Source of the DNA: Bacteroidales bacterium
GTDB lineage: Bacteria; Bacteroidota; Bacteroidia; Bacteroidales; F082
Reading direction: 5' to 3'
Length of the DNA stretch: 64,000 nucleotides
NCBI GenBank assembly: GCA_024400295.1
Contig: JAKSNA010000001.1
Location: forward strand, 62,001-126,000
The notes under the pieces are model-generated. The model was not told the origin of the DNA. It did not search any database and saw only the letters and a program-made list of their open reading frames with translations. Below, piece by piece: positions 8,474-16,249 of this stretch (position 1 is its first letter; every line of letters begins with the position of its first letter). The position numbers were made by a program, and so were the translations under genes.

Positions 8474-9091
8474 TTACACTTTCTTCAGACCTTTGACAGT
8501 CTTTGCTGTGCCAGCGCTTGTAGTATTCTTCGCCGTTTCTTTGACAGCGGCTTTCTTTGTTGTAGTCTTCTTTGCTGTCTCTTTCTTCGCTGTCTCTTTC
8601 TTTGCAGTTTCTTTCTTAGCTGCAGTCTTTTTCGCTGGCTTTTTCTCGGCTTTTTCCTCTGCTACCGGCTCTTCCGCCACAGCCTCTTTTTTCTCTTCCT
8701 CAACGGTGAAATCAAGCAGACCCTTGTCATTCAGAAGCTGATACCATTGGAAGACTTTCTTCATATCTGACTGATACACTGCATCTTCATCATAATTCGG
8801 CAGAACAAGCATGAATTTCTCCTTCAGTTCGACCGGTGACAATTTCTTCACGTCGAAATCAAGTTTATCGCCAATTTTATCATGGATGCTCATGAAGACG
8901 TTCTTCAACGGAGTGTCTTCATCGGTTGTGAAAATGCTGATTTCCTCGAGAGAGCTAATCTTATCATTAGCGAAAGCAGGAAAATGCTTGCCATCAACTA
9001 TTGACTCGACGATGAGCTTACCTGCGCCCTGTGACTTGATCAGGAACAAACCTGGTTTTCCTGAAATTGCAAGAATCTTACTTAAATCCAT
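8474..9091 (-). CDS. DUF5606 protein with lysine/alanine-rich tail
   Basis: This 205-aa protein begins MDLSKILAISGKPGLF, the hallmark of the Bacteroidetes DUF5606 family, whose N-terminal ~135 residues look like a small folded domain. From about residue 140 the sequence is charged and low in complexity, ending in repeated KKETA units (at least three in tandem) and KKAAVKETAKN. Such lysine-rich tails resemble histone-H1-like or ribosome-associated extensions and may bind nucleic acid, but no function is established. ATG 9091 was chosen because it begins the conserved block and follows a TATTTTTG element; the frame is open to 9115. Confidence 0.75.
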   Translation of the reverse strand: MDLSKILAISGKPGLFLIKSQGAGKLIVESIVDGKHFPAFANDKISSLEEISIFTTDEDTPLKNVFMSIHDKIGDKLDFDVKKLSPVELKEKFMLVLPNYDEDAVYQSDMKKVFQWYQLLNDKGLLDFTVEEEKKEAVAEEPVAEEKAEKKPAKKTAAKKETAKKETAKKETAKKTTTKKAAVKETAKNTTSAGTAKTVKGLKKV

Positions 9092-9112
9092 ATTTCCTTT
9101 TAAAATTTTGCG

Positions 9113-9120
9113 CAAAAATA
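9113..9120 (-). promoter_or_regulatory. Promoter -7 element for the DUF5606 gene
   Basis: On the minus strand TATTTTTG (9120 to 9113) fits TAnnTTTG and lies 21 bases before the chosen ATG at 9091. Confidence 0.55.
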
Positions 9121-9142
9121 ATGCTTTTTTCTTTTTGTTCCA

Positions 9143-10018
9143 TTATTTTTTTTGAGTTTTCTCAATTATTGCGTTTGTTTCGTCCCACAGCCAATCCATC
9201 AGTTTGTGATCATGAAATCTTTGCGGGAGTTTTTTGCATTTACCTTTCCGGAAAAACATCCCGTTCTCTTTGGAAATCAGAGCGTTACATGCAGGTATTG
9301 CGCCTTGTTCCGGCGTCGAGCAGAAGAACGGCCTGAACAAGACATCAGCAAGTGGGTCGAACCAACGGTGCATAGTAATCATGTTGCTGTTGACAACGCC
9401 GGGGTCTGTCATATTGACATGACAGCCTTCCGGAACCATCTGTGATAGCTTAAGCGAGTACAGCATAAGCGCGTATTTTGAAATGCCATACGTTCTTAAC
9501 TGCCTGAATTTCTTCTTATTAACATCAAAAACATCATGATTGACATCAGAGATGTAACGTGTCAGCGAGACAGTGTTCACGACATGGAAACCGTCACCCA
9601 TTATCGGCATGAGGAGTTTGGTCAGATACACCGTACCTATGTAATTAGTACCGAATGTCATTTCAAAACCATCTTCCGTCGTACAGAAATTACGGCAGAG
9701 GATGCCGGCGTTGTTGTGCAGATATTTCGGCTTAACCTCAAGATTTTCAATCTCTTTGGCAAAATTCGCAATTGATTTGAACGACGCGAGGTCAAGTTGA
9801 AGAAGCTGTACATCGGCATCAGGGCGTTCCTTCATTATTTTTTCACGGACTTCCGCGCCTTTCACGAGATTACGGCAAGCCATGATGACGCTGAAACCTC
9901 TGTCAATCAGCATCTTAGTAGCAGCACTTCCGATGCTTCCCGATGCGCCGGTGACTATCACCGTGGTGTCACAGTTCTGTTGAAAATTCAAATCATCTAT
10001 ATTCTTTCCGCATTCCAT
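9143..10018 (-). CDS. Short-chain dehydrogenase/reductase
   Basis: This 291-aa classical SDR-like oxidoreductase has the cofactor motif TGASGSIGSAA near residue 23, the NNAG motif (LHNNAGILCR), and an active-site YGISK (YxxxK) with an upstream serine in NTVSLTRY. It resembles the retinol dehydrogenase/WWOX-like subgroup in length and in the MACRNLVKG segment, where the Arg suggests NADPH preference. The substrate cannot be told from sequence. The next gene on the same strand is an old-yellow-enzyme homologue starting at 11302; the 45-bp gap between the two genes is a purine-rich repeat. Confidence 0.85.
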   Translation of the reverse strand: MECGKNIDDLNFQQNCDTTVIVTGASGSIGSAATKMLIDRGFSVIMACRNLVKGAEVREKIMKERPDADVQLLQLDLASFKSIANFAKEIENLEVKPKYLHNNAGILCRNFCTTEDGFEMTFGTNYIGTVYLTKLLMPIMGDGFHVVNTVSLTRYISDVNHDVFDVNKKKFRQLRTYGISKYALMLYSLKLSQMVPEGCHVNMTDPGVVNSNMITMHRWFDPLADVLFRPFFCSTPEQGAIPACNALISKENGMFFRKGKCKKLPQRFHDHKLMDWLWDETNAIIEKTQKK

Positions 10019-10020
10019 CT

Positions 10021-10072
10021 TTTATCTCTCATCTTTAATCTTTAATCTCTCATCTTTAATCTCTCATCTATT
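10021..10072 (-). repeat. Purine-rich tandem repeat
   Basis: On the minus strand the segment is made of GATGAGAGATTAAA-like units repeated about three times with shorter GATTAAA copies. It occupies the gap between the oxidoreductase genes and touches the last codons of the gene ending at 10064. A similar tract lies at 13316-13348. Confidence 0.65.
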
Positions 10073-11302
10073 ACCCTTCGCCTCCAGCCTCTCCACTTCT
10101 CTCTCAATTTTCTCCGGCAACTTCTCTTTCACGCAGTGATGGCATACCATCGGTTCCGAGTACATCCTGCCGATGCAGTAGTTCGAGTGTCCACACGGAC
10201 TCTTTGTCAGCTCGCCGGAATGCAGTTTATTCACGAAATCGGTGTCGTTGACGAGTGCGCGTGCCATCTGGAAGGCGACGAAACCGCTGTCAACGACTTT
10301 CTCCATGTCGTTGATGTCAACCATTCCGCCGACGTAGATCAGCGGCATTGCGAGTTCCTTACGGAAACGCATGGCGCTTTCATAGAAATACGCGTCTTTG
10401 TAAGGCACTTCCTTAATCATCATGCTGCCGCCGAGCCATATCATCGCCTTGAGCCACCACATCGTCTTCCATGGCATGTAATGTATCAGTGTCTTCATCG
10501 GCATTGCGCCTGCCATCACCTCCATCGGGGCGCAGCTCACGAAGCCTGCCGTCAGCACGAGTGCGTGGACGCCAAGGTCTTGCAGTTCTTTCGCCACTTT
10601 CATGCAATCCTCTTCACCAAGTCCGCGGCGCATCCCGTCGAACATGTTTGTCTTGACGATGACGGCGATGTCATCACCGGCAGCCTCAAGGCATTTCTTC
10701 ACTACTTCCCGCATGAAACGCATCCTGTTTTCGAGGTTCCCGCCCCATTTGTCATGACGGCGGTTGGTGTATGGCGACAGGAACTGACTGATGAGATAGC
10801 CGTGTCCGGCGTGAATCTCCACGCAGTCGAAGCCGGCTTTCTTGGCGAGACGGACAGCCGCCCCGAAGTCTTCTATCAGTCCAAGTATTTCTTTTTCATT
10901 GAGTTTGGCATGAAATGTCGGCGAATACATATTGAACCCGCGTGATGCTCCCAACGGCATGCAGCCGCATGTGCGGCGATGTGTCATGTTGCCGCAATGT
11001 CCGAGTTGTATCGAAGCCTTCGCGCCTTCAGCATGGATTGCATCAGTGAGCCGCTTAAGCTCAGGCACGACTTCCTCGCACATCAGCAGCTGCCCGTCAA
11101 ACGACAGTCCGCTGCGGTTGACCGACGCGTAAGCCACCGTTGTCATGCCGATGCCGCCGCGGGCCACCGCCGTGTGGTAGTCGAACAACAGCTCCGACGG
11201 TTTGTTGCCGGCAGCCATATTCTCAAATGCCGCCGAACGTATCGTCCTGTTTCTCAACTCCACAGGACCAATCTTGCAAGGCGTGAAAATCACAGACTCC
11301 AT
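10064..11302 (-). CDS. NADH:flavin oxidoreductase, old yellow enzyme family
   Basis: This 412-aa TIM-barrel flavoprotein has the family landmarks in order: PVELRNRTIRSAAFE near the start, QLGHCGN (flavin/ligand region), EIHAGHGYLISQFLSP with NRRHDKWGG, and a phosphate-binding IYVGGM loop. A C-terminal cysteine cluster (CGHSNYCIGRM and VCHHCVKEK) suggests an iron-sulfur or metal site similar to the 2,4-dienoyl-CoA reductase-type branch, but the large C-terminal NAD domain of those enzymes is absent. It probably reduces an activated alkene or acts on an unsaturated lipid or xenobiotic; the substrate is unknown. Confidence 0.85.
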   Translation of the reverse strand: MESVIFTPCKIGPVELRNRTIRSAAFENMAAGNKPSELLFDYHTAVARGGIGMTTVAYASVNRSGLSFDGQLLMCEEVVPELKRLTDAIHAEGAKASIQLGHCGNMTHRRTCGCMPLGASRGFNMYSPTFHAKLNEKEILGLIEDFGAAVRLAKKAGFDCVEIHAGHGYLISQFLSPYTNRRHDKWGGNLENRMRFMREVVKKCLEAAGDDIAVIVKTNMFDGMRRGLGEEDCMKVAKELQDLGVHALVLTAGFVSCAPMEVMAGAMPMKTLIHYMPWKTMWWLKAMIWLGGSMMIKEVPYKDAYFYESAMRFRKELAMPLIYVGGMVDINDMEKVVDSGFVAFQMARALVNDTDFVNKLHSGELTKSPCGHSNYCIGRMYSEPMVCHHCVKEKLPEKIEREVERLEAKGNR

Positions 11303-11308
11303 GTCAGT

Positions 11309-11375
11309 TTATAAAGTTTGAAAGTTAAAAAGTTATAAAGTTTTTAAAGTACCACGTTCACATTGGCCGAAGGCC
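11309..11375. repeat. Purine/T-rich repeat plus TTCACATTGGCCGAAGGCC element
   Basis: Bases 11309-11350 are AAGTT/AAAGTTAAAA-type low-complexity sequence. They are followed at 11357-11375 by a 19-mer matching 1275-1293 at 17 of 19 positions. The element fills the gap between the OYE gene and the ABC transporter gene. Confidence 0.5.
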
Positions 11376-11407
11376 ACAACATTCATTACATTGCTAAGCA
11401 CCAAATT

Positions 11408-13237
11408 CTAATTGAATGACTGCAAGTCAGTAAGGCGTTTATATACACCGCCTTTGGCGATGAGTTCGTCGTGTCTTCCGCGTTCCACGATCTGGCCTTT
11501 GACAAGCACGATGATCTCGTCGGCGTTTTGTATCGTTGACAGACGGTGTGCGATGACGATAGATGTTCTGTTCGACATGACTTTTGCAAGTGCTTCCTGC
11601 ACAAGGCGTTCCGATTCCGTATCGAGGGCTGATGTCGCTTCGTCGAGGATGAGAATCGGGGGGTTTTTGAGGACGGCGCGTGCTATGCTGAGTCGCTGTC
11701 GTTGTCCGCCGGAGAGGTTCATGCCGCGGTCACCGATGACGGTGTCGTATCCGTTTTCGAGATGCATGATGAAGTCATGGGCGTTGGCGACCTTCGCCGC
11801 CTCGATGACAGCCTCACGTGTCGCGTTTTCCATCCCGAACGCTATGTTGTTGAACACCGTGTCGTTGAACAGTATGCTTTCCTGTGTCACGATACCCATC
11901 AGACCGCGGACATCGCTGATTTTCAAGTCGCGTATGTCGGTGCCGTCAATCTTTATCGAGCCTTGGCAGACATCATAGAAACGCGGCAGGAGGTCAACCA
12001 TAGTGGATTTCCCGCCGCCGCTCTCGCCCACGAGCGCGACCATCTTGCCTTTCGGGATTGACAGGTTGATGTTTTTCAAGACGTCGTTTTCGCCATAGCG
12101 GAAGCTGATGTTGTCATAAACGACCTCATCGTCGAACTTCTTGATGGTGAGAGCATCTTCTTTTTCGACAATAACCTCTTCTGCGTCAAGGACTTCAAAG
12201 ATCCTGTCGGCGGACGCCATGCCTTTCTGAAGGCAATAGAAACCCTGGGAGAACGATTTGGCGGGAGAAATTATCTGTGAGAATATCACGATGTATGCGA
12301 TGAAATTAGCCGCCGTTATCGTCGAATTTCCGTCAAGGATAAGCGTCGAGCCGAACCAAAGCACGATGGCAATGACGATAGACGACATGAACTCGCTCAT
12401 CGGAGAACTCAGGTCTCTCTTGCGGTTCACGTGTCTGACGACTCTTGAATATTCCTCATTCTGCTCGTTGAATTTCCTTCCGGAATAATCTATCGCATTG
12501 AATGCCTTTATGATACGAAGCCCGCCGATAGTCTCTTCTATCGTAGCAATCATGCCGGCGAAACGACTCTGCCCTTCGACGGAGTCTTTCTTCAGCGACT
12601 TGCCTATCTTCCCGATGATGATTCCGGCAATCGGAAGGAGTACGAGCACAAACACCGTGAGCCGCCAGCTGATTCCAAGCATGAAAAGGAAATAGGCGAT
12701 TATCGTGACAGGGTCTTTGATAAAGACATCGAGGTAACTTACTATCGACACTTCGACTTCCTGCACGTCGGTCGTGATGCGTGCAATGATGTCGCCCTTT
12801 TTGTTCCTGCTGTAGAACGAAAGCGGAAGAATCATTATCTTTTTGTAAAGGTCGTTGCGGATGTCCTTCAGAGTACCGGCTCTGGCGCCGACCATGAAAT
12901 AAAGCGCGAGGTACGTGTTCAGGTTGCGAAGCATGAACGCTGTGACAAGCATGATGCAGATCCCTATCAACGCGGTGGATTGACCGTAATGGATAATCAT
13001 GTAACTCACACAGTAATTGAGCATGTCAAGCAACGTGTCGGAATTGAGTGAGAACTCCGGCCTCACCGTGACTAAATTATCGGGGTTGAACAGGATATTC
13101 AGGAACGGGACAATCATTGAAAATGAGAACAGCGAGAATACTATTCCCAAAATGTTGAATAAGACATTCAACGCCACGCTGCCGGAATATGGCTTTACAT
13201 AATGCAGGATCCTGCGGAAATTCTTGTTATTTTTCAT
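11408..13237 (-). CDS. ABC exporter, MsbA-like fused permease/ATPase
   Basis: This 609-aa half-transporter has an N-terminal six-helix ABC type-1 membrane domain (about 1-330) and a C-terminal ATPase: Walker A GESGGGKST, Q-loop TQESI, signature LSGGQRQR, Walker B ILILDEATSALD and H-loop IAHRLST. It should act as a homodimer in the inner membrane. MsbA-like transporters of this layout flip lipid A or other lipids, or export drugs; the sequence alone does not decide. The coupling motif YSRNKKGDIIARITTDV is normal. The gene stands alone between repeat-rich gaps. Confidence 0.85.
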   Translation of the reverse strand: MKNNKNFRRILHYVKPYSGSVALNVLFNILGIVFSLFSFSMIVPFLNILFNPDNLVTVRPEFSLNSDTLLDMLNYCVSYMIIHYGQSTALIGICIMLVTAFMLRNLNTYLALYFMVGARAGTLKDIRNDLYKKIMILPLSFYSRNKKGDIIARITTDVQEVEVSIVSYLDVFIKDPVTIIAYFLFMLGISWRLTVFVLVLLPIAGIIIGKIGKSLKKDSVEGQSRFAGMIATIEETIGGLRIIKAFNAIDYSGRKFNEQNEEYSRVVRHVNRKRDLSSPMSEFMSSIVIAIVLWFGSTLILDGNSTITAANFIAYIVIFSQIISPAKSFSQGFYCLQKGMASADRIFEVLDAEEVIVEKEDALTIKKFDDEVVYDNISFRYGENDVLKNINLSIPKGKMVALVGESGGGKSTMVDLLPRFYDVCQGSIKIDGTDIRDLKISDVRGLMGIVTQESILFNDTVFNNIAFGMENATREAVIEAAKVANAHDFIMHLENGYDTVIGDRGMNLSGGQRQRLSIARAVLKNPPILILDEATSALDTESERLVQEALAKVMSNRTSIVIAHRLSTIQNADEIIVLVKGQIVERGRHDELIAKGGVYKRLTDLQSFN

Positions 13238-13348
13238 TTACGGACATATAACCGCCATGCGGTTCCTTATAACGTTTTACATTTTTATTTTCTCTGACAT
13301 TAAACCACTACGGTTCTTTTATCTTTTGTCTCTTATCTCTCGTCTAAT

Positions 13349-14695
13349 CTAAAACCCGTATCCGGTGTAGTTTTCCGGTGTTATGGCGTGCATCTCGGCC
13401 TTGACGGTTTCACTGACAGGAAGCTGGTCGATGAATGCGTCGATCGACTCGCGTGTGACCTTTTCGTTGGTGCGTGTGAGGCCTTTGAGCAGTTCGTAAG
13501 CGCCTTCCACCTGTTCGCGTCGCAGAATCGTCTGTATCGCCTCGGCGACGACGGCGTAGTTGTTCTGCAAGTCGGCGCGGAGTTTCGTCTCGTTGAGGAT
13601 GAGTTTGTCAAGACCTTTCGACAATGAGCTTATCGCGATGAGCGTATGTGCGAGCGGCACGCCGATGTTGCGTGTCACCGTCGAGTCGGTGAGGTCACGC
13701 TGCATCCTCGAAATCGGGAGTTTGCGGCTGAGGTGCTCGAAGATGGCGTTGGCCATTCCGAGGTTACCCTCTGCATTCTCAAAATCAATAGGATTCACCT
13801 TGTGAGGCATCGCCGACGAGCCGACTTCGCCAGCCTTGATCTTCTGCTTGAAATAATCCATCGAGATGTAGAGCCAGATGTCGCGCGACAGGTCGATCAA
13901 TATTGTGTTGATGCGTTTCACGGCGTCGAAATATTCGGCCATCACGTCGTAATGCTCAATCTGTGTCGTCGTGGTCTGACGTTGCAGCCCGAGGCGTGCG
14001 ATGAAAGCGTTGGCGAACTCCTTCCATTCTATCTGCGGATAAGCCACCTTATGTGCGTTCATGTTGCCCGTCGCGCCGCCGAATTTCGCCGTAAACGGAA
14101 TGGAAGCGAGAGTATCGAGTTGGTTTTCAAGGCGTTCGACGAAGACGTAGATTTCTTTTCCAAGATGTGTCGGGCTTGCCGGCTGTCCGTGAGTGTGTGC
14201 GAGCATCGGGATGTCGCGCCACTGCTCCGCCATCGCGTTGAGTTTTTCGACAAGCTGTTCGAGTTCCGGAAGAAGCAATTTGTTGTTGGCCTGCATCATG
14301 GTGTAAGGCACCGCGCTGTTGTTGATGTCCTGTGAGGTCAGGCCGAAATGGATAAACTCCTTGAAACGTTCAAGTCCCATCGTGTCGAAACGTTTCTTGA
14401 GGAAATACTCAACGGCTTTCACATCGTGGTTTGTGGTCTTCTCAATGTCTTTAATCTCTTGAGCGTCAGCGACTTGAAAATCCTTGACGATATTCCTTAA
14501 AGCTTCAAAATCTGAATGGTCGAAGTCTTTGAGCTGAGGCAGCGGCAGTTCGCAGAGTGCGATGAAATACTCCACTTCCACCATGACGCGTGCGCGGATG
14601 AGACCGAATTCCGAAAAATATTCGTCGAGTTTCTCGACTTTCTTGCGGTAGCGTCCGTCAATGGGCGAGATCGCGGTAAGTTCTGTTATAGTCAT
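13349..14695 (-). CDS. purB: Adenylosuccinate lyase
   Basis: PurB cleaves SAICAR and adenylosuccinate with release of fumarate, serving two steps of purine synthesis. The 448-aa product has LTAISPIDGRY at the start, the HFGLTSQDINNSA segment, the catalytic His region AHTHGQPASPT and the fumarase/lyase signature GSSAMPHKVNPIDFENAEGN with the mobile-loop serine. Length and motifs fit the E. coli-like PurB branch. A TATTTTTG element lies 26 bases upstream. Confidence 0.96.
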   Translation of the reverse strand: MTITELTAISPIDGRYRKKVEKLDEYFSEFGLIRARVMVEVEYFIALCELPLPQLKDFDHSDFEALRNIVKDFQVADAQEIKDIEKTTNHDVKAVEYFLKKRFDTMGLERFKEFIHFGLTSQDINNSAVPYTMMQANNKLLLPELEQLVEKLNAMAEQWRDIPMLAHTHGQPASPTHLGKEIYVFVERLENQLDTLASIPFTAKFGGATGNMNAHKVAYPQIEWKEFANAFIARLGLQRQTTTTQIEHYDVMAEYFDAVKRINTILIDLSRDIWLYISMDYFKQKIKAGEVGSSAMPHKVNPIDFENAEGNLGMANAIFEHLSRKLPISRMQRDLTDSTVTRNIGVPLAHTLIAISSLSKGLDKLILNETKLRADLQNNYAVVAEAIQTILRREQVEGAYELLKGLTRTNEKVTRESIDAFIDQLPVSETVKAEMHAITPENYTGYGF

Positions 14696-14721
14696 ACTTT
14701 TCTATTTGCTAAAACAATCTG

Positions 14722-14729
14722 CAAAAATA
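14722..14729 (-). promoter_or_regulatory. Promoter -7 element for purB
   Basis: On the minus strand TATTTTTG (14729 to 14722) matches TAnnTTTG, 26 bases before the purB ATG. No clear -33 element is seen. Confidence 0.55.
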
Positions 14730-14733
14730 GTAA

Positions 14734-14765
14734 AAAGTTTATTAAGTTAGAAAGTTTATTAAGTT
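14734..14765. repeat. Tandem 15-bp direct repeat
   Basis: AAAGTTTATTAAGTT occurs at 14734-14748 and again at 14751-14765, separated by AG. It belongs to the same low-complexity class as the other AAGTT-rich tracts at gene junctions. Confidence 0.7.
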
Positions 14766-14824
14766 TTTGTGCTGCCGGACACACTGAGGCGGAGCCGAGA
14801 TATGCCCGTCGTCAGCCGACCATG

Positions 14825-15545
14825 TCAATTCTGGGGCCGGCAGACTGGCCGGACCGAATGCCCATAGTAGCGGCGGTAATAGTTGTAGATGCCCACGTTG
14901 CCGGAATTGAAGTAAAAGTTGAACGCGTTGTTCGGGTTGTCGGTGCTGAGCGAACTTGACCAGTAGTAGCCGAAGGAACCCGCAGGATTGAGGTTGCCAA
15001 CGTAGTAGTAGCCGGGGCAGGAAGACACTGTTGCCGTTGCGACCTGTGACGCGGTAGTCGTCCTTTCCGCCCTGCGTCGTCCATGTCCAAGTGCAGGTGT
15101 TCTTCAGTCCCTGAACTTCTTCACATGTTGGCATGCACCAACCTTCGCCCCAGTTCACGTAAGCAGCGTCGTCCTCAATGTCGAGAACAGTCTTGTTGTC
15201 AACCGTGCCGTAACTTGAACTTATGCAGTATTTAGTGAGAATGTCCCAATCTCCGTTGTACCACTTGTAGGTATTCCTGTTGTACGCACTCTTGACCTCC
15301 GTCTCGCCCCAGGCGAAGTAGTCGCCATAGTCCTCGGGTTTGTCAGCTCCGACGTTATATGTGGCCCACAGAAGCCCACTCGGGAGGCCGAGGTCAACGT
15401 ATTCATGGATGCCTATGCCGTAACCACCTGTACCTCCGCCTGTGTTACCGCCGCTCGGCTCAGCACTGTCCTTCTTGCACGACACGCACAGCGCCATCGC
15501 CATGCACACCATCAATGTCGTAAATAATCTGATACTTTTTTTCAT
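14825..15545 (-). pseudogene. FISUMP-domain lipoprotein, frameshifted
   Basis: The gene starts with a lipoprotein signal (lipobox LCVSC, Cys23), then a Gly/Ser linker and a FISUMP domain with EYVDLGLPSGLLWATYNVG, YGDYFAWGE and WGEGWCMPTCEE. After RNGNSVFLP the frame breaks near 15011-15020. The expected continuation (GYYYVGNLNPAGSFGYYWSSS, ending YYGHSVRPVCRP) is read in another frame down to 14825. The first frame continues with an unrelated Leu/Gln-rich tail to 14742. A 1-base gain or a 2- or 5-base loss explains it. FISUMP proteins are surface lipoproteins of unknown role found in multiple copies. The product is a true pseudogene or a length variant. Confidence 0.8.
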
Positions 15546-15581
15546 CTTTTGTTTGATTCTGAATTTTTAAATGGGCTTCTG

Positions 15582-15635
15582 TTTTCTCTCTTTCCACGCC
15601 GCCCTCCCGGATTTCGCGAAGTCCGTTGAACAAAA
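15582..15635 (-). promoter_or_regulatory. Shared leader element, copy A (upstream of the FISUMP gene)
   Basis: Read on the minus strand, the segment contains ACGGACTTCGCGAAAT followed by an AGGGCGGCGTGGAAA-type block, aligning over about 50 bases with 42977-43031. It ends 36 bases before the FISUMP ATG; the other copy ends 34 bases before the LRR-protein ATG, in the same orientation relative to the gene. It may be a shared 5' leader or a repeat element. Confidence 0.5.
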
Positions 15636-15755
15636 CCAAAAATCTTTTAACTTTACTCTTTAATCTTTTATTTGGCGACGATGTCGCATCTATCATATTT
15701 TTATGTATTTTTGCCCGTTGAGTTATTAACCCTAGAAATCACAAATTCACAAAAT

Positions 15756-16247
15756 ATGGAAATAAATTTCAAAACAATCATCACGTTTCTTGTGATATTC
15801 GCCGTCTGCGGGTTCTGGATGACAAAATGCACATACGGCGGCATTGAGAACGCCGGCAAGCCCGACAAAGAAGAAGTGAAAAGCCTATACAAGAGCTATT
15901 CATTCAAGGCGGTAAAAAACTCATGGATGAGCATCGGCGACGTTGCCGAGAAGCTGCGCATCGAGGCCATACAGGAAGCCAACAAAGCCGCAAAAGACAA
16001 TAAATCAAACGATTCCAAAAAGGAAGAACCGGAAGTGAAGAGTTTGTTTTACTACAAAGTCATGGCCGTCATCGGCAACCACGACCACATGCCGTTGGCC
16101 GACCGCGAGACCATCCTCATTTCGTTCATATCCGGACTGTTCGTCATCATATTTCTGATAACGTCAGGGATTTTCCTGAAGGTGCATTCTGTGAAAGACA
16201 TCTCTTTCGACAATTTCGGGTTCAACTTTAAAAATAAGGAGGAATAG
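15756..16247 (+). CDS. Two-helix membrane protein of unknown function
   Basis: This 163-aa protein has one hydrophobic segment near the N-terminus (TIITFLVIFAVCGFWM) and another near the C-terminus (ILISFISGLFVIIFLITSG). Between them lies a charged soluble loop of about 100 residues (KEEVKSLYKSYSF, EANKAAKDNKSNDSKKEE). I recognise no domain. ATG 15756 starts the first membrane segment; an upstream in-frame ATG at 15672 would add an unlikely sequence. The downstream gene starts 2 bases after its stop, so the two are cotranscribed and probably act together at the membrane. Confidence 0.65.
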   Translation: MEINFKTIITFLVIFAVCGFWMTKCTYGGIENAGKPDKEEVKSLYKSYSFKAVKNSWMSIGDVAEKLRIEAIQEANKAAKDNKSNDSKKEEPEVKSLFYYKVMAVIGNHDHMPLADRETILISFISGLFVIIFLITSGIFLKVHSVKDISFDNFGFNFKNKEE

Positions 16248-16249
16248 CC

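Noticed and set aside
8560..8640. Regular short DNA repeats considered as a CRISPR or satellite
   Set aside because: They code for KKETA units of the DUF5606 tail in frame; spacing and length do not fit a CRISPR array.
10136..10945. Long open frame on + inside the old yellow enzyme gene
   Set aside because: It is antisense to a gene with clear family motifs, has His/Cys-rich composition typical of antisense frames, and has no recognisable domain.
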